This document shows positions 1-11,436 of a stretch of 64,000 bases of DNA, piece after piece. The notes under the pieces were generated by a model. That model worked only from the letters and a program-made list of their open reading frames with translations. It made no database searches and was not told the DNA's origin. This DNA comes from Opisthorchis felineus (Eukaryota > Platyhelminthes > Trematoda > Opisthorchiida > Opisthorchiidae). Within the stretch, counting starts at the first letter, position 1. Each line of letters opens with the position of its first letter. The position numbers were made by a program, and so were the translations under genes. Location of the stretch: positions 64,035 through 128,034 of the forward strand of contig SJOL01009857.1 of assembly GCA_004794785.1 (NCBI GenBank), written 5' to 3'.

Positions 1-373
1 GTAGTTTCTGCTAAATAACGAATAAGTGGAATTAACTAATTAGGATCAATATTGATACGCCTACAAGTAAGTCTGTGTTAGATTAGGCAAGGCAATAGAA
101 GTCACTCTTTTTTTCCTCTGGAGGGCAACGTAACAAGCAGCTGACATATTGGTTGTCAGGATTTGTTAGACATCGCCTATTGAGTCAGCTGCAAACGATC
201 TGTGCACATCAGAACACAAGAACAGATAAAAACCAATCTGTTAGAGCTCGTCAGTCATTCCACGCTGCATGGAACTACACAGTATTTTGGTTCTAACTAA
301 AGCAACAGATAGGTTTGAGTTTGGGAAGTTATGTTCAAACACAATGAGTTTTTTTGAACTGGCAGTACAGTAC
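1..373. other. Unannotated unique sequence
   Basis: No coding signature, repeat-family match or RNA gene was recognised. The short open frame beginning near 269 runs straight into the AT microsatellite, so it is not credible as a gene. Confidence 0.5.
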
Positions 374-392
374 TATATATATATATATATAT
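374..392. repeat. (TA)n microsatellite, short
   Basis: Nineteen bases of alternating T and A, followed directly by GCAC. The 40-bp tract at 36,911-36,950 is also followed by GCAC. Confidence 0.9.
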
Positions 393-1015
393 GCACTGGA
401 TATTCAGCAGTGTTTGAAGTGACTTTCTGTGACCATTGCCTTGTGGACCAACTCAATAATGACTGGCAGTAGCTGGCCTTAACTGCATGCTTAGGGTGGT
501 TTTCATGGGCACTGCTGGGCGACGACCGGATGACCTTTTTCATTTGCCTTAAGTATCAGCAGTTTGGTCTTCACCCCCGCCCTAGCCTAAGTGGTCCGTA
601 AGTGGTTTCCTACAGAAAGCCCGTCGTTTGGATTGCCAGGATGGTCGCTGTTTTCACCACTGTCGTAATTCTATTTGTGCACTTTGTTTTGTACTCTACT
701 GCATTGCTTTGAGTTGTGATTCTGTTTATTTGTACTCAACGTATCCACCTGCAAAAGACCCACACTAACACTCTGGACACTCCAGTCTGTTACGCCTACA
801 GCGATGTCATAGGCGACCGTCTGTGAAATGGCTAACACTAATTAGCCATGTTTGTGTGCATTTGAGTGCATTCACGGGTTGTGTGAGCCACCAGGCCAAC
901 TTTCACAGATACTTTCATGAATTTTCAGTTGTCCACAAATGACCTGACAAATATCGTAGGGGTTCGTCGGCTACATTCAACGTGACATGTCAATCTCAAA
1001 ACGGATATCAACCCA

Positions 1016-1017
<2 letters not shown>
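393..1017. other. Unannotated unique sequence
   Basis: Nothing recognised. Both strands have frequent stops, and there is no tRNA-like box pair and no match to the repeat families seen elsewhere in the window. Confidence 0.5.

Positions 1018-1066
<49 letters not shown>
1018..1066. repeat. (TA)n microsatellite, 49 bp
   Basis: Uninterrupted alternating T and A over 49 bases. The purity suggests an actively slipping, probably polymorphic locus. Confidence 0.95.
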
Positions 1067-1069
<3 letters not shown>

Positions 1070-2241
1070 TCCTGATTTAAAAGTGCCACCTTGTCATGAT
1101 TGTCGAGGTTAATGCTGCAACGATCCTACGGGCCATGTTGTCAGGAACTCAGGTGCTTGATGTTCAGTTATGCCAGTAAGGCCAACGATGGGTATTCCAA
1201 CTGATAATTTTCTAGGGAGTCTGGGCTAAATTGGTACTTTTTGCCGCAGCAACAGTGTAGTGACAATGAGATTTTTCTCCTAAGCGAACACAGATGTAAT
1301 AGACAAAAATGGACCAGAACAAGTATGGAGATGAGGTCTGCTTGATGAGGATAAGTCATCCGTACCCACCTTGGTTCAAGAGATTTTGACATTCGTCAGA
1401 ACAGTCCAGGATCCGACAAACGCAGGGGCGACATGGAAGCACTAGGCCCATGCATATGAAACAACTGCGGAAAATAAAAGTGAATGGTGGACCAAACGTG
1501 CTGAACAGCTCGGATCGAACGCGGACCGTCAGGCTGAAATAAATCTATTGACCGACGCAATTCTAGCAACCTGTATACACCACTTTTCAATACTGCTCAA
1601 CCGTTCACGAGAAGCTGCTTCGAACTCTATTGCTTACCTGCCCTATCATACTTGGCTGGCCTGCCTAAAGCCGCTGAACTGCTCAGGGCCACAAACCAAA
1701 CAAAACGTTGGACAGCAATGGGATTGGACGGCTTGTTGTACCGCGCTGATCAAACTTGGAGGACTCCAGAAGGAAATTCTTATCTTGGCCTGACAATATT
1801 TTCATATCAAAAGTGAAGCACTGCGAAGCTATAAATCTACAGGTTGTTAACCAAACTTTCCTGAAGTTTTCAGGTAAGTTTGAAAAGCTGTAACTTTTGT
1901 TTTGAGTCATGGGCTAACCTGGCACTTTGCTGAGAGGACTGAAGAACGAGTATCTGTGCTAGCATGAGAAGCGTCAGGACACGACGCATCCCAGTTCTGC
2001 AGAACATATGAAACATACAGAATGGTTGCGATCTCCCTAGTGAGACCTTGTTCACGTGAACTTGCGTAACGTGTTGACGCACACACAGGGCCGAGCCTTC
2101 AAAGGTCGGTCAGTTTAGTTTAGTGGTTCACATCCGACTGCGGTCCCACTCCAATGGGAACCACTCGGTTCTTGCTATCGCGTTAACTGTATATCGGCCT
2201 TTCTATAGAGTCACTCGGCAGTGAACACGCAGAGGCCGCCT
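1067..2241. other. Unannotated unique sequence
   Basis: Several short open frames of 64-81 codons overlap on opposite strands. None shows a recognisable domain, so they are treated as chance. Confidence 0.5.
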
Positions 2242-2385
2242 ACTCTCACTTGCGAATTAACTTGGTGTTAACTGGAGACTCAACTGAACCCCAGTTGAAT
2301 CTTCATTTTATAGCATTACTCAACTGAATATGGTGCAAAATGGCCGCTCCATGTTCCATTTGGTAGGATACCCGAGATGCCGAAG
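2242..2385 (+). mobile_element. Fold-back repeat fragment (copy I)
   Basis: Diverged left arm plus central core of the palindromic family described at 18,639. The arm reads like the consensus up to GGAGACTCAACTGAACCCC and is followed by GTTGAATCTT. The core then has CTCAACTGAATATGGTGC, a CATGTTCC stretch and GGTAGGATACCCGAGAT, matching the CAACTGAATGTGCTG ... GTTGGTACGATATTCGAGAT core of other copies. No right arm was found, so this is a truncated copy. Confidence 0.5.
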
Positions 2386-5300
2386 CGTGGTTTCTTGACA
2401 TAACACACCACGTATGAACTTCAGTTATTGTGGTCGGATCTACAGTAAGCTAACTCCGGATGGGGACTTCTATCCTTTAAGGGTAGCTTCTTCTTTATGT
2501 AATCGGGCACCTCAGTACAGATCTAAAAGATGCGATTAGTTCTGCTTCGCAGTAAGCCACAGGACTCACTTCCTCCAAGAAATCAGCAATCACGAACGTC
2601 ACACAATAACATATCTAAGTCCACCTAGCTATGATACGGATTAGATTTGAATTTATTTTGAATGCAGTGCTTGGAGCTGCTTAGTGAGCTTGAAAGCAAA
2701 ACGTACCACAAATGAGTGTGACCACATGGTTTGTGTGTATTGTAGTGAGTCACAAGACACACTATGGAATGTAAGTTTGATGGTGGTTGGGTTATTTGTT
2801 CTAACCATTGTTCCGAATATCTCTCGATGAACGCTCAAATGTGCGGTTATTGATTCCACTGTTCTAAACTAAGCATGAAGATTACCACCCAATAAGGAAG
2901 TATATTCCTGTCGGATGAAGACAGGGTGTAGATGGTTGGGACTAATTGAACTGAAAGGTTTCCAAGGCAAATAGCTGAACTGATGAGCGAGTAATATAGT
3001 TTGGAGGAAACTGGAAAAACTGTAGCCAACCAGATAAAGGTAACAGACTTGCGATCCGTTAGCGAACGGTTTCTGGCCTCGGTTTTTCTGAAGCGTATTT
3101 CGAGGGACAACAGCAAACAATAAACAATAGGCTACCAATTTGATACCCGTGTGTTGAAGGGGATGCGTGGATACCTCGTGGACATTGTAAGTAGTGCATT
3201 AGAGGTGGGCTGACATTTTCCCATTTCCACCTGTGTTTTCTGCTTACTTTTACAAACTTCGGAATTCTTCAGACAAAGCGGTGTGGATAAACTTCAATGA
3301 AGCACCGGTTATCAACGCTGGTCTTACTGACAATGTTGTTGGTGATGATGACGACGATGGTCAGAAGGATCAGTTGTTGTTTATGATGACGGAAATGATG
3401 AGGATAATGACGATAGTGATGACTGCAGTCCTGCCCAACCACACGTCCGGTAAACAGTGAACACCACTGGTCATTTGAAAAAAAAACAGACAACCAAATT
3501 GCTTTAATAAATTATCCCAGCCTTAGATTTCTGTTGGTGAAAGTCCAAGTGACTGGAGAAACGGTGAAACTATTGTTGCAATAGCTGGACAACCGTATGG
3601 TTTCTAAAGGTAAAGAAAGGTATCATTATTGTAAATAACTGCAGTGCATGCCTTTGGGTGACAAGGTAATGTAGTTTAGATTATTCTACCCTCGAATGTC
3701 ATGTTAAAACCATGACCAGTGGACAAGGTACTTCTAATAAAGTTTATCGTTCGGTTATCTTGCTCCTTGGCTTTACAGACTCAGGTAGCCTGTAAACTAG
3801 CTGTTTTATTCCCTAGGATTAGCAAGGCATAAAGCTTTATCTCTTCGAAATGCGAACAGAAAACTGATTGTCTTTAAGGCTATCACTGTGTACTGAAATC
3901 ACCCACAAGTATGACCTTAAGCAAGCCCTTGCTTTCCAAAAGCGCTGAACATTATGTACACATTTATGTACACAGTCAGCCAACAAGATTGGCTTAATAG
4001 GATGAGGTGAGCTTGTTCGCAGTAAAGTGAGTGTCCGGTGATGGTAAATGGTTAGCCCTAACATCACGGTGTATTTGTGAGGGCTATAACAAGTGGTATG
4101 CCAGTGTTTGCCGGCTATTTTCGGTACAGAATGCTAATACACGCACACACCCCAGCTGTGTGAGACGTTTATCGGTCAAGCTAACGATCGTAATTTGGTT
4201 GAACCCAGACCCAGTCTTAACGTAATAAATTATATTGGGGTGAAAATCCCTTGAGATGAAAGACATTTCCACCTCTCAACATAACCCTGGGATTCATTAC
4301 TTGAAACATAAAGTGGAAGCCGTTGAAAAATGGAAAATTAGCTGAGTCGTAATGTGTTTCAAGACGATAGGAATTCACGGTAAACTTCCTACGTCACTAA
4401 CAACAACACACCAGCAAGACTCACTGGGGCTTAGCTGCCATACACCCACTGGAGAAGAAAGCCTTAGTAAAGAGTGAAAGAAAACAGAAGGGTAATGGCT
4501 CAGTGCAAAGGAGCTCTATGTCCTTAAGTAAGACAATCAAGGATAAGGTGCCTATATCTTTGGACAGCAAGTAAACACTTCCGATCATCCTGTAGAAGTG
4601 AGGCGCCGTCAGCAGGATCAATCCAGCGTCGTATGTGAAACTCATCTGACATAAGTCTAGCACACAACGACAGGAGAACTTTAGCTAGACAACCCGGCCT
4701 TGAAATGACAGCATGAACGCCAATTGTCGGTTGTTTACCATGTCCTGCAGGGCTTCCAACCACTTACAAGCAGGATCACGTGGGCCCCGAACCAGAAAGA
4801 CGAGAAAATCCCACAGCACTCAGTTTTTCATTAGCCGCTTTCACTTATCGTTTCTATGTCATGGCCGGTCCCCGGCGAACCTTTCGCCAACAATTGCCCG
4901 GAACAGAAAACAAAGCTTTCTTTGGTAGGCAGTACCTTGGTACATGCAGCATATGCCCCAGCCTTTCCATAGCTCACGGCTCTCCAGCGATCATCTCACT
5001 GTAGTGACCACTTCTGGTTTAGACGTAAATTTCACACTGAGATACCTTTCAGTTTGTCGTAACCAGCTAAAAAATTAACACCACCCACCCGTCTGGTGTC
5101 AGCACCAGCATAAGTCACGGTAGAGCTGCATTACTATACAAAGAGAGGAGAATTGCAGATGGTTCATTTCAAGTATGTGCTGGAAAGGCAAAGTTTTAAT
5201 TCAGACATCAAAGGAACCATGCCTTTCGGATCTGAAACATCCGATTTGCTCGAATCCATTTCAGAGGCAAGTTCGCCTCAGACGAACCAAATTTGATTTT

Positions 5301-8300
5301 TCCAAGAAATGCGCGATTCGACAGGCTTCTGTTACATACATATACGTGAATCTTCCTTAGTCCTTGCGCTTCAGTGCCTTGAACAGTGACTTTCTGCGTT
5401 CTTTATGGAGCGGGCAGGTTGCGGATAGTGGTTCAGAAAACACTATGCTGGGCGAAGATCTTCACGCTTTTCTCCCTAAGGTGTCTGAGCGTTTTCTTGG
5501 AAGAAGGTGGGGCTAGATTTAATGAGCTTATTATTCCTGACTTGCACACTCTGCATTACACTCTGGTATTGTAAAAAGTGTAATCCGGATGCTTCCGGAA
5601 ATAGGGACTCAAAACAGGGTCATCAGGATACGAAAAGACTCATACCAGCCCCCAGATTATATTGAACAAACATGGACAACCCATTGAAGTTTTCAGATAT
5701 GCCTTGGTACTAGCTTGATAACGTTTTCGCAGAATTAATATTGGACTATCTTAAGTTTTCCAGTAGATTTTGGGAGATCTTTGTAACCCTAGTTCTTATC
5801 ATTGTAGATCGTGGTATACCTTGGAACGTCCTTCTAGCGGACAGAGCAACAAGAACGTTAAAGTAGAAAGCTTCTTATAACAGAATAAGAGTTTGATATT
5901 CACTCAACACACTTCCAAGGTTGATGAACCGGTGTTTTTGTGTGATCGCCCTTCATATGCTGATCAAGCAATGGACTAAAACGTGTACTTCCTGACAGAG
6001 TTTGGGTCGAGTATTCGGAACTTAGCATCTCGGGGAACGCCCATTCTGTGCGTGGTTTGTGCACACGACACAGCATAACTTACCTTGGTGCTGTGGTGCG
6101 CCGACACGATTCAAACGTTCACGAGATCGATAAGACCTCAAGGGCAAGTGGAAGGCTTTCCCACCCCGTCACGTTATCTAACATTTCCATGGTTGGTCAG
6201 ACATAACTGAACATCACAAAGGTTTTTCTAATTATCGGATAATCCCACTTTCCTAACACAACACAACGAGTTAAGCACGATTTAACTTAGAAACCTTCAG
6301 GAGTTGACATTATCCAAAAGCCTACCCAGCAAGATTATATGCTGTTCTGTTCAACATTAGGATCGCCTCTTCAGTTTCAGCCTTTCATCACATTCATCTC
6401 CTCACATTCACTGCCTCCAATAGTCTGGCGAAACACATTTGGCTTTGCCATTTTGCAGTCTGAAAAACTGCATTTTTGTCCGATCATTCATTTGTGAAAA
6501 AAGGAGGCTGGGTTTCAACCAGGTGAACTGAAATTCATTGTGATTCTTTTGATTCAGCGAAGTACCGATCTGTATAAGAGGGCTTCCATTCCCGGCACTT
6601 GTTTGTTCTAACTACAAATTTCGTGTCAACAACACTGAAGACGATATAAAAAGACAATGTTGCCGAAATTCAAGGACTGAAGGCAAGAGAGATGGGACAA
6701 CCAGACTGTTAGTTTATTCCTAAGTTTGGTAATTTTAGTGTGAGATTTCGTTAGGATGGCATCCGGAATTTTTTAGCTCCGTTTTGCGAAAAGACTTCAT
6801 TTTTCAAGGTTGAAGAGGTCTTCTAAAGGTTCTAATTATTCCGTCCGTCCTCACACGTTAGTATGGACACTGTAAAAGCGAACGAAACAGTGGAACAGTT
6901 TACGTCCTGACCTAGGGATCGATAGGTTGTTCGATCGCTGAATGACGGTTGGGTCTACGTCTGAACATAGGAGGTTTGATAAATGTTCTCCGGAAACATG
7001 ATTCATGACCGTTGTTTGACTGAGCGGAAACTCCAGACCGGTTGGTCGTTAGACTGTGGCTTGGGGAGGGAGGAATAATGGGCTGCCGAGACCCTTTTTT
7101 ACCCAGCGAAACTTTGGTAACTAATCAAAACAACACCGCCCTGGAGTACAAAACAGATGGCGTCTGGTCTCGTCAGGTAGCAAAGTCATCCCAAGAAACC
7201 CACAGAAACGGACGCCCAGGCATGTGATTCACGTTTCTATCGTGAGAGTTGCCGTACAGGGTGAGGAAAACCGACACACTCAATGGTTTTGAAGACAAGA
7301 CCGTCAATGAATGGGTTCACTAGATTCCACGCTTAACTTGACCCATTCACACCATGGTATTAGCCGGATAAAAGGGGAGAACTTTCATGTGGAAGTTAGT
7401 CTAAGTGTAACCTTTGAATAATGGAGCCTCAGGTTAGCATAGCAATACATGTTCACCTAAAAGCACAAGCCGCCATTGCTCAGTGATTGAGTGTACTATT
7501 TTGTAATTCTCAGGCTGAACTCCTTGAGCTTTGGCCTACATGGATAGACCCTTCTAGCTCACGTCCACACGAACGCAATACAGATGGGCGTGAACAAGGG
7601 CGGAACGACTGTAATTCACGCCTGGCTCCGTGCAAACACCATAGCTTAGCCCATTCTTGGGGCGAGGTAGATGAATGTTCACTTACAGGTAGAGCACAAA
7701 CTGGTCCGTTAATATCGATCGATTCACAGAAGCGAGAATGAGTTGTCGAGATATGGTAGCACGACTTGCTTATTCACATGGGCAGGATTAGATTTACATA
7801 CTCAGTTTTTAAAAAGGAGTAATTACGTCAGGTACGCAGTATGACTGTTGTCGTGACGACCACGAATATCACAAGAAACAGCTTGCGCAAAAACATACGG
7901 ATGACTGGAGCGACATAATTTTCCGACTGGTAAACAAATTTTCGGTCATCACGATTGGTCGTGACGCTGATCTGTGGACCATCGTAGCGTTTATGGAGCA
8001 CAACCTACCCCCAATACGACCAAAATGTAAATAGGATAGCAAGGAGTTAACTGAATAACCGTTTTAATCGTTCAGAGATCTCTTCACTTTAGGTCACGTA
8101 CGAACAGCTAGTTGCAGTGCTAATTGCCACGCAAAAAACCCAGCTGTCAGAAGTGTGACAATAGGGTACTAAATTTGTTACGGGCTTGGGCCAAATACCA
8201 CACCCGAACTGTATGAATGAGTTGAAACTTTACTCAATGCACACGCTCCGGAGAGTAATTGGTGAATTCAATGTAAGAGCGAAGAATGATGTCACCTGAG

Positions 8301-9865
8301 GTCACCACCTGAAACTTCTTAAAGCTGGGTGGGAACTGTCACACTGTCCACGAGACTACCAAATATTACTGACAAAATCGCAAAGATAGATTTAAGGTCC
8401 CATTTGACTAGTTTCTAATCAACGCACTGTAAAACAGTACTCACTGCAATGGGAAAATTTCCAACCACCTGGAGAAGGGACGTGGATTAGTTACAAGGAT
8501 ATTCATTCACTGTGTTTTCTCCCCGCTGACCAATGCACTGACTGGCTAGCTGACGAAAATTTGTCCACCTACTAGCCATTTTCCAGCTATGGATCTACAT
8601 TTATCGTTCATTTCTGAGGAGCATGTTCACAGACATAAAAAGTAAATGCAAACGATGAATGTGAAAGTGTTACAGGAGAATATGAGGTAAAAGAGAGAAA
8701 TGTCTCTTTCGAAGTCAGACCACCAACAGTTCCAGTTTTGAAGTATCCATTTAAGGGATATTTAAGTATGTTCTTCGCATCAATTATATTATCTTTTATG
8801 CTTCTCGGAACAGCAAACCTTAGATCGTTCCAGTATCCGGGAAAATTGGAGCTGTACACTTTAGTGTGGATCGACAATTTACCATATACTTGTGTCAAAT
8901 TTTATTCCACGGGGATGAGTTCGATATGCACAACGTGCTCATCAGTGTGAACGGTGGAATGATCAATCCTTGTCAGTTGTCACTTGTACTATGTTAAATG
9001 TTGTTTATCCTGGTGGAGATTGTGACTATACTATCTTAACTTGAGAAAGAAATCGCTGTCAAAACTGCAACTTGGCTTTTCGAATCGAGAGTTCCCCTGT
9101 CGAGGTCTTGCTCAAACACATTTTGCTTCAGAATAACCTTCTCCCAATTCTTTGCAAGAAGTAAAAGATTACGATGCATCTTCGTCTGCGTGCAAACTTT
9201 TAGTTGCCGAGACTCAGATTCAACAACTGCGAGTCCATTTGAAAGTTCCTGTCCACTGATTTCTCCTTAGTTCGAAGGTAATACAGGTTGGTGTTGGTAA
9301 ATATAACTGTCTGAACTGAAATAATTGCGGAGTTATGCTTCGATTCACGAATAATGTCATAATGTTTTGAGTATATCATCTAGTTTCAAATGGAAGGCAG
9401 CCGGAGAGCGACAGTCCGCATTCAGCATCCAATTTCCACACTCTCGACAGGGAGAAAGCGCTATTTAAATGGGACCTGGAAGAGGAATGACAAATGCTTT
9501 TTTTCGCTACCTCTTGTTTCGCCGTTATTAATTTCAAGATGGATGGAAGATTCAATGGGTTCAGGAACATGACGCTTCTCCAAAACTGTCCAATGGAGCT
9601 TTTTCTTTTGTGTAAGGAAATCTGTTTGTCGGCAGTTTGATGCTCCGTTGCCTTTGTGACGCTTTAGTTTCTATTTAAACAACTGTGCTGTAGAGAACAC
9701 TTAGCATGATGGCCCATCTGATGTGGCTGTATTCATGGGCTATGGGCTGTACAATGTTATGAAAAACCTGTTTTCGCCGAATCCGTAAGCAAGTGTGTGC
9801 CAGCTCAACTTGGAGGCCTCCCCTCGCAGTTGAGGTTTCATCTTACAAGCAAAGTCAAACTATGC
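2386..9865. other. Long unannotated stretch, mostly unique
   Basis: About 7.5 kb in which I recognise no gene, RNA or member of the window's repeat families. The longest open frames are under 100 codons and often overlap another frame on the opposite strand (for example 2,847-3,138 and 8,608-8,950), as chance frames do. The only compositional anomaly is the GAY-rich patch at 3,333-3,425, listed separately. Short host exons could be present and would not be seen by eye. Confidence 0.45.
3333..3425. repeat. Degenerate GAT/GAC trinucleotide patch
   Basis: Repeated GATGATGACGACGATGG-like stretches with interruptions, ending near GATAGTGATGACTGC. In one plus-strand frame it gives an acidic run (GDDDDDG), but the frame is only 75 codons long. 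Read here as an eroded trinucleotide repeat; an acidic-domain exon is a weak alternative. Confidence 0.5.
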
Positions 9866-10115
9866 GCTGCACAGCTTTTCATCCTTGTGAAAATCATCAG
9901 CAGTGTGCATCTCACGAATCTCTTGGGTCCCCTCGGCTAGCAGTTGAGAACTGTAAATTTCAACCACGAGTCGCTGATCCGCAGTGTCCTTAGCTGGTGC
10001 TTAGTATATAGCGCCATTCCTCCCTCAATCACGTGACTCACATCGCGTGGTTACTCATTGACTGGCTCCAAGTGTATCGACTTCTCAGTTGGATTGCTCA
10101 AGCAACTTGTGAGGT
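9866..10115 (-). mobile_element. Family-2 tRNA-like SINE copy (diverged)
   Basis: Matches the copies at 15.46, 20.14 and 57.33 kb in order: TTTTCATCCTTGTGAAAATC, then CAGCAGTGTGCATCTCACGAA, an eroded tRNA-like module, TATAGCGCCATTCCTCCCTC, CACGTGACTCACATCGCGTGG, then GACTGGCTCC and CTTCTCAGTTGGA. The internal tRNA-like B box is poorly kept. The module reads on the minus strand, as in the other copies of this family in the window. Confidence 0.7.
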
Positions 10116-10506
10116 GTTTCCTTTTGTGAGCAGGTTGCCTATGGTTTAATAGTAGTGTGATATTTGGAAGCTTCAATCTGTTTTTCATCCTTCATTCGAG
10201 AGTTCCCACTTATTTTGCTCACAGTGAATTTTTTAGGAAAGCCGATAAGTTGAGGACAACCAAGATGTTTTTTCCGACGACGGGTTGGCGATTCCGGTAA
10301 ACTGATTTTCTCAGCCTGAGTTCATTCATGCCGAATGGGGCATATCCAAGATACGCTTTACCAGGGTGATATAATTCTTTCAGTTCTCTGATGTTTTCGT
10401 TTAAAGCTATGTTGACTGTCGCGCCCACAGGAGAATGACTATTGCTAACTCTTCACATGTATTAATTTATTTCCTAATTCCTATTTGGTATGATTCCCCA
10501 GGCCTG

Positions 10507-10702
10507 AAGTTAGTGTTAGTATTCAGCTGCAGCACCCTTTCGGTGCCTAACTGTCATGCCACCAGAAGGAACCACGAGGCCTGGGATACTTCCAGGTTGC
10601 ACAAGCCTAGACAGGGGAAGTCGAGAGATAGAAGTCGCATTCGAACCACGGACCTTCCGGTCAGTAAATTCGCGCTCTAACCACTGAGCCATCCCGCCCT
10701 TT
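10507..10702 (-). mobile_element. Family-1 tRNA-derived SINE, with TSD
   Basis: On the minus strand it starts GGGCGGGATGGCTCAGTGG (A box), has GTGGTTCGAATGCG (B box) about 40 bases later, then a non-tRNA body containing TCCCCTGTCTAGGC and a tail ending near GCTGAATACTAACAC. It is flanked by the direct repeat AGGCCTG (10,500-10,506 and 10,703-10,709), the signature of retroposition. RNA polymerase III would transcribe an intact copy, and a LINE reverse transcriptase would supply mobility. It encodes nothing; the translated frames across it are artefacts. Confidence 0.88.
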
Positions 10703-10709
10703 AGGCCTG

Positions 10710-10917
10710 GAACACTAATATGGTTTTTAAACACCCGAACACTATACTTTCAAATGATAGTTTTCAGCTTGAATTAAAGGCCTGATAGATTCATCTTTTA
10801 AAGCCACACCACAAAAAAGGTCGGAAAGAATTGTGGCATAGTGTTACATCATCATCATAATGCGTGATTACTAACCAAATTAGCTACTTAGGTGTAAATG
10901 GTGTCCCTTAGTTTTAA
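10710..10917. other. Unannotated unique sequence
   Basis: No feature recognised between the SINE and the open frame that follows. Confidence 0.5.
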
Positions 10918-11436
10918 TTACATCGATTTATTCGGTGCTCTTGATAGCATAGTCTCCATATTTATAAAATTATGGGAAGCAACGCCCATATACAGTGGTT
11001 CCCCAATAGGCCACAGAAAACTAAGACCTGCGTGAATTCCAGTGTGAGCTGGCCTGGAATGGATTCCTCTCTGCAGATCTTGAAAATCCAACAAACACCA
11101 TTCTTGGTGCTTTTTGATTAGAACCCGTATCCGACGTGGAACTAGTGAACCCATTTTTTCGTATGTTCCGGCATCCACAGGTACTACAGGCTTGCCTGCA
11201 AGAATGTTGGGGCCGAAAAAAACATGAAATCCGCTAGTACCACAAATTATCAACACTGAGCCTTGTGATATCACATGAATTTGTCCTAGAAGAAATTTGG
11301 AGTCTCGAAGTGGAAGACCTAACGAAACAACAGTCCAACCCAAATAGACCTCCGACATGAAGTCACTCGCAAAAATATTGCACAACAAACATTTTGGACG
11401 TGTTGCTACATAATTTCCCATCTCTGGAGAGGCCAT
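10918..11436 (-). CDS. Unassigned 172-codon open frame
   Basis: An ATG-to-stop frame of 172 codons. It has a fairly protein-like composition (many Gly, Val and Leu) but no motif I recognise, no clear signal peptide and no repeated domain. An in-frame TGA lies two codons upstream of the ATG, so the frame does not extend 5'. A frame of this length is expected about once by chance in 64 kb at this base composition, and no neighbouring exon, promoter or polyadenylation signal could be tied to it. Kept only because it is among the longest frames outside identified repeats. Confidence 0.15.
   Translation of the reverse strand: MASPEMGNYVATRPKCLLCNIFASDFMSEVYLGWTVVSLGLPLRDSKFLLGQIHVISQGSVLIICGTSGFHVFFGPNILAGKPVVPVDAGTYEKMGSLVPRRIRVLIKKHQEWCLLDFQDLQRGIHSRPAHTGIHAGLSFLWPIGEPLYMGVASHNFINMETMLSRAPNKSM

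Noticed and set aside
10507..10702. A functional tRNA gene (also at 16.8, 57.4, 60.7 and 63.3 kb)
   Set aside because: The box pairs belong to SINEs: the stems are not tRNA-like throughout, non-tRNA bodies follow, and three copies have target duplications.
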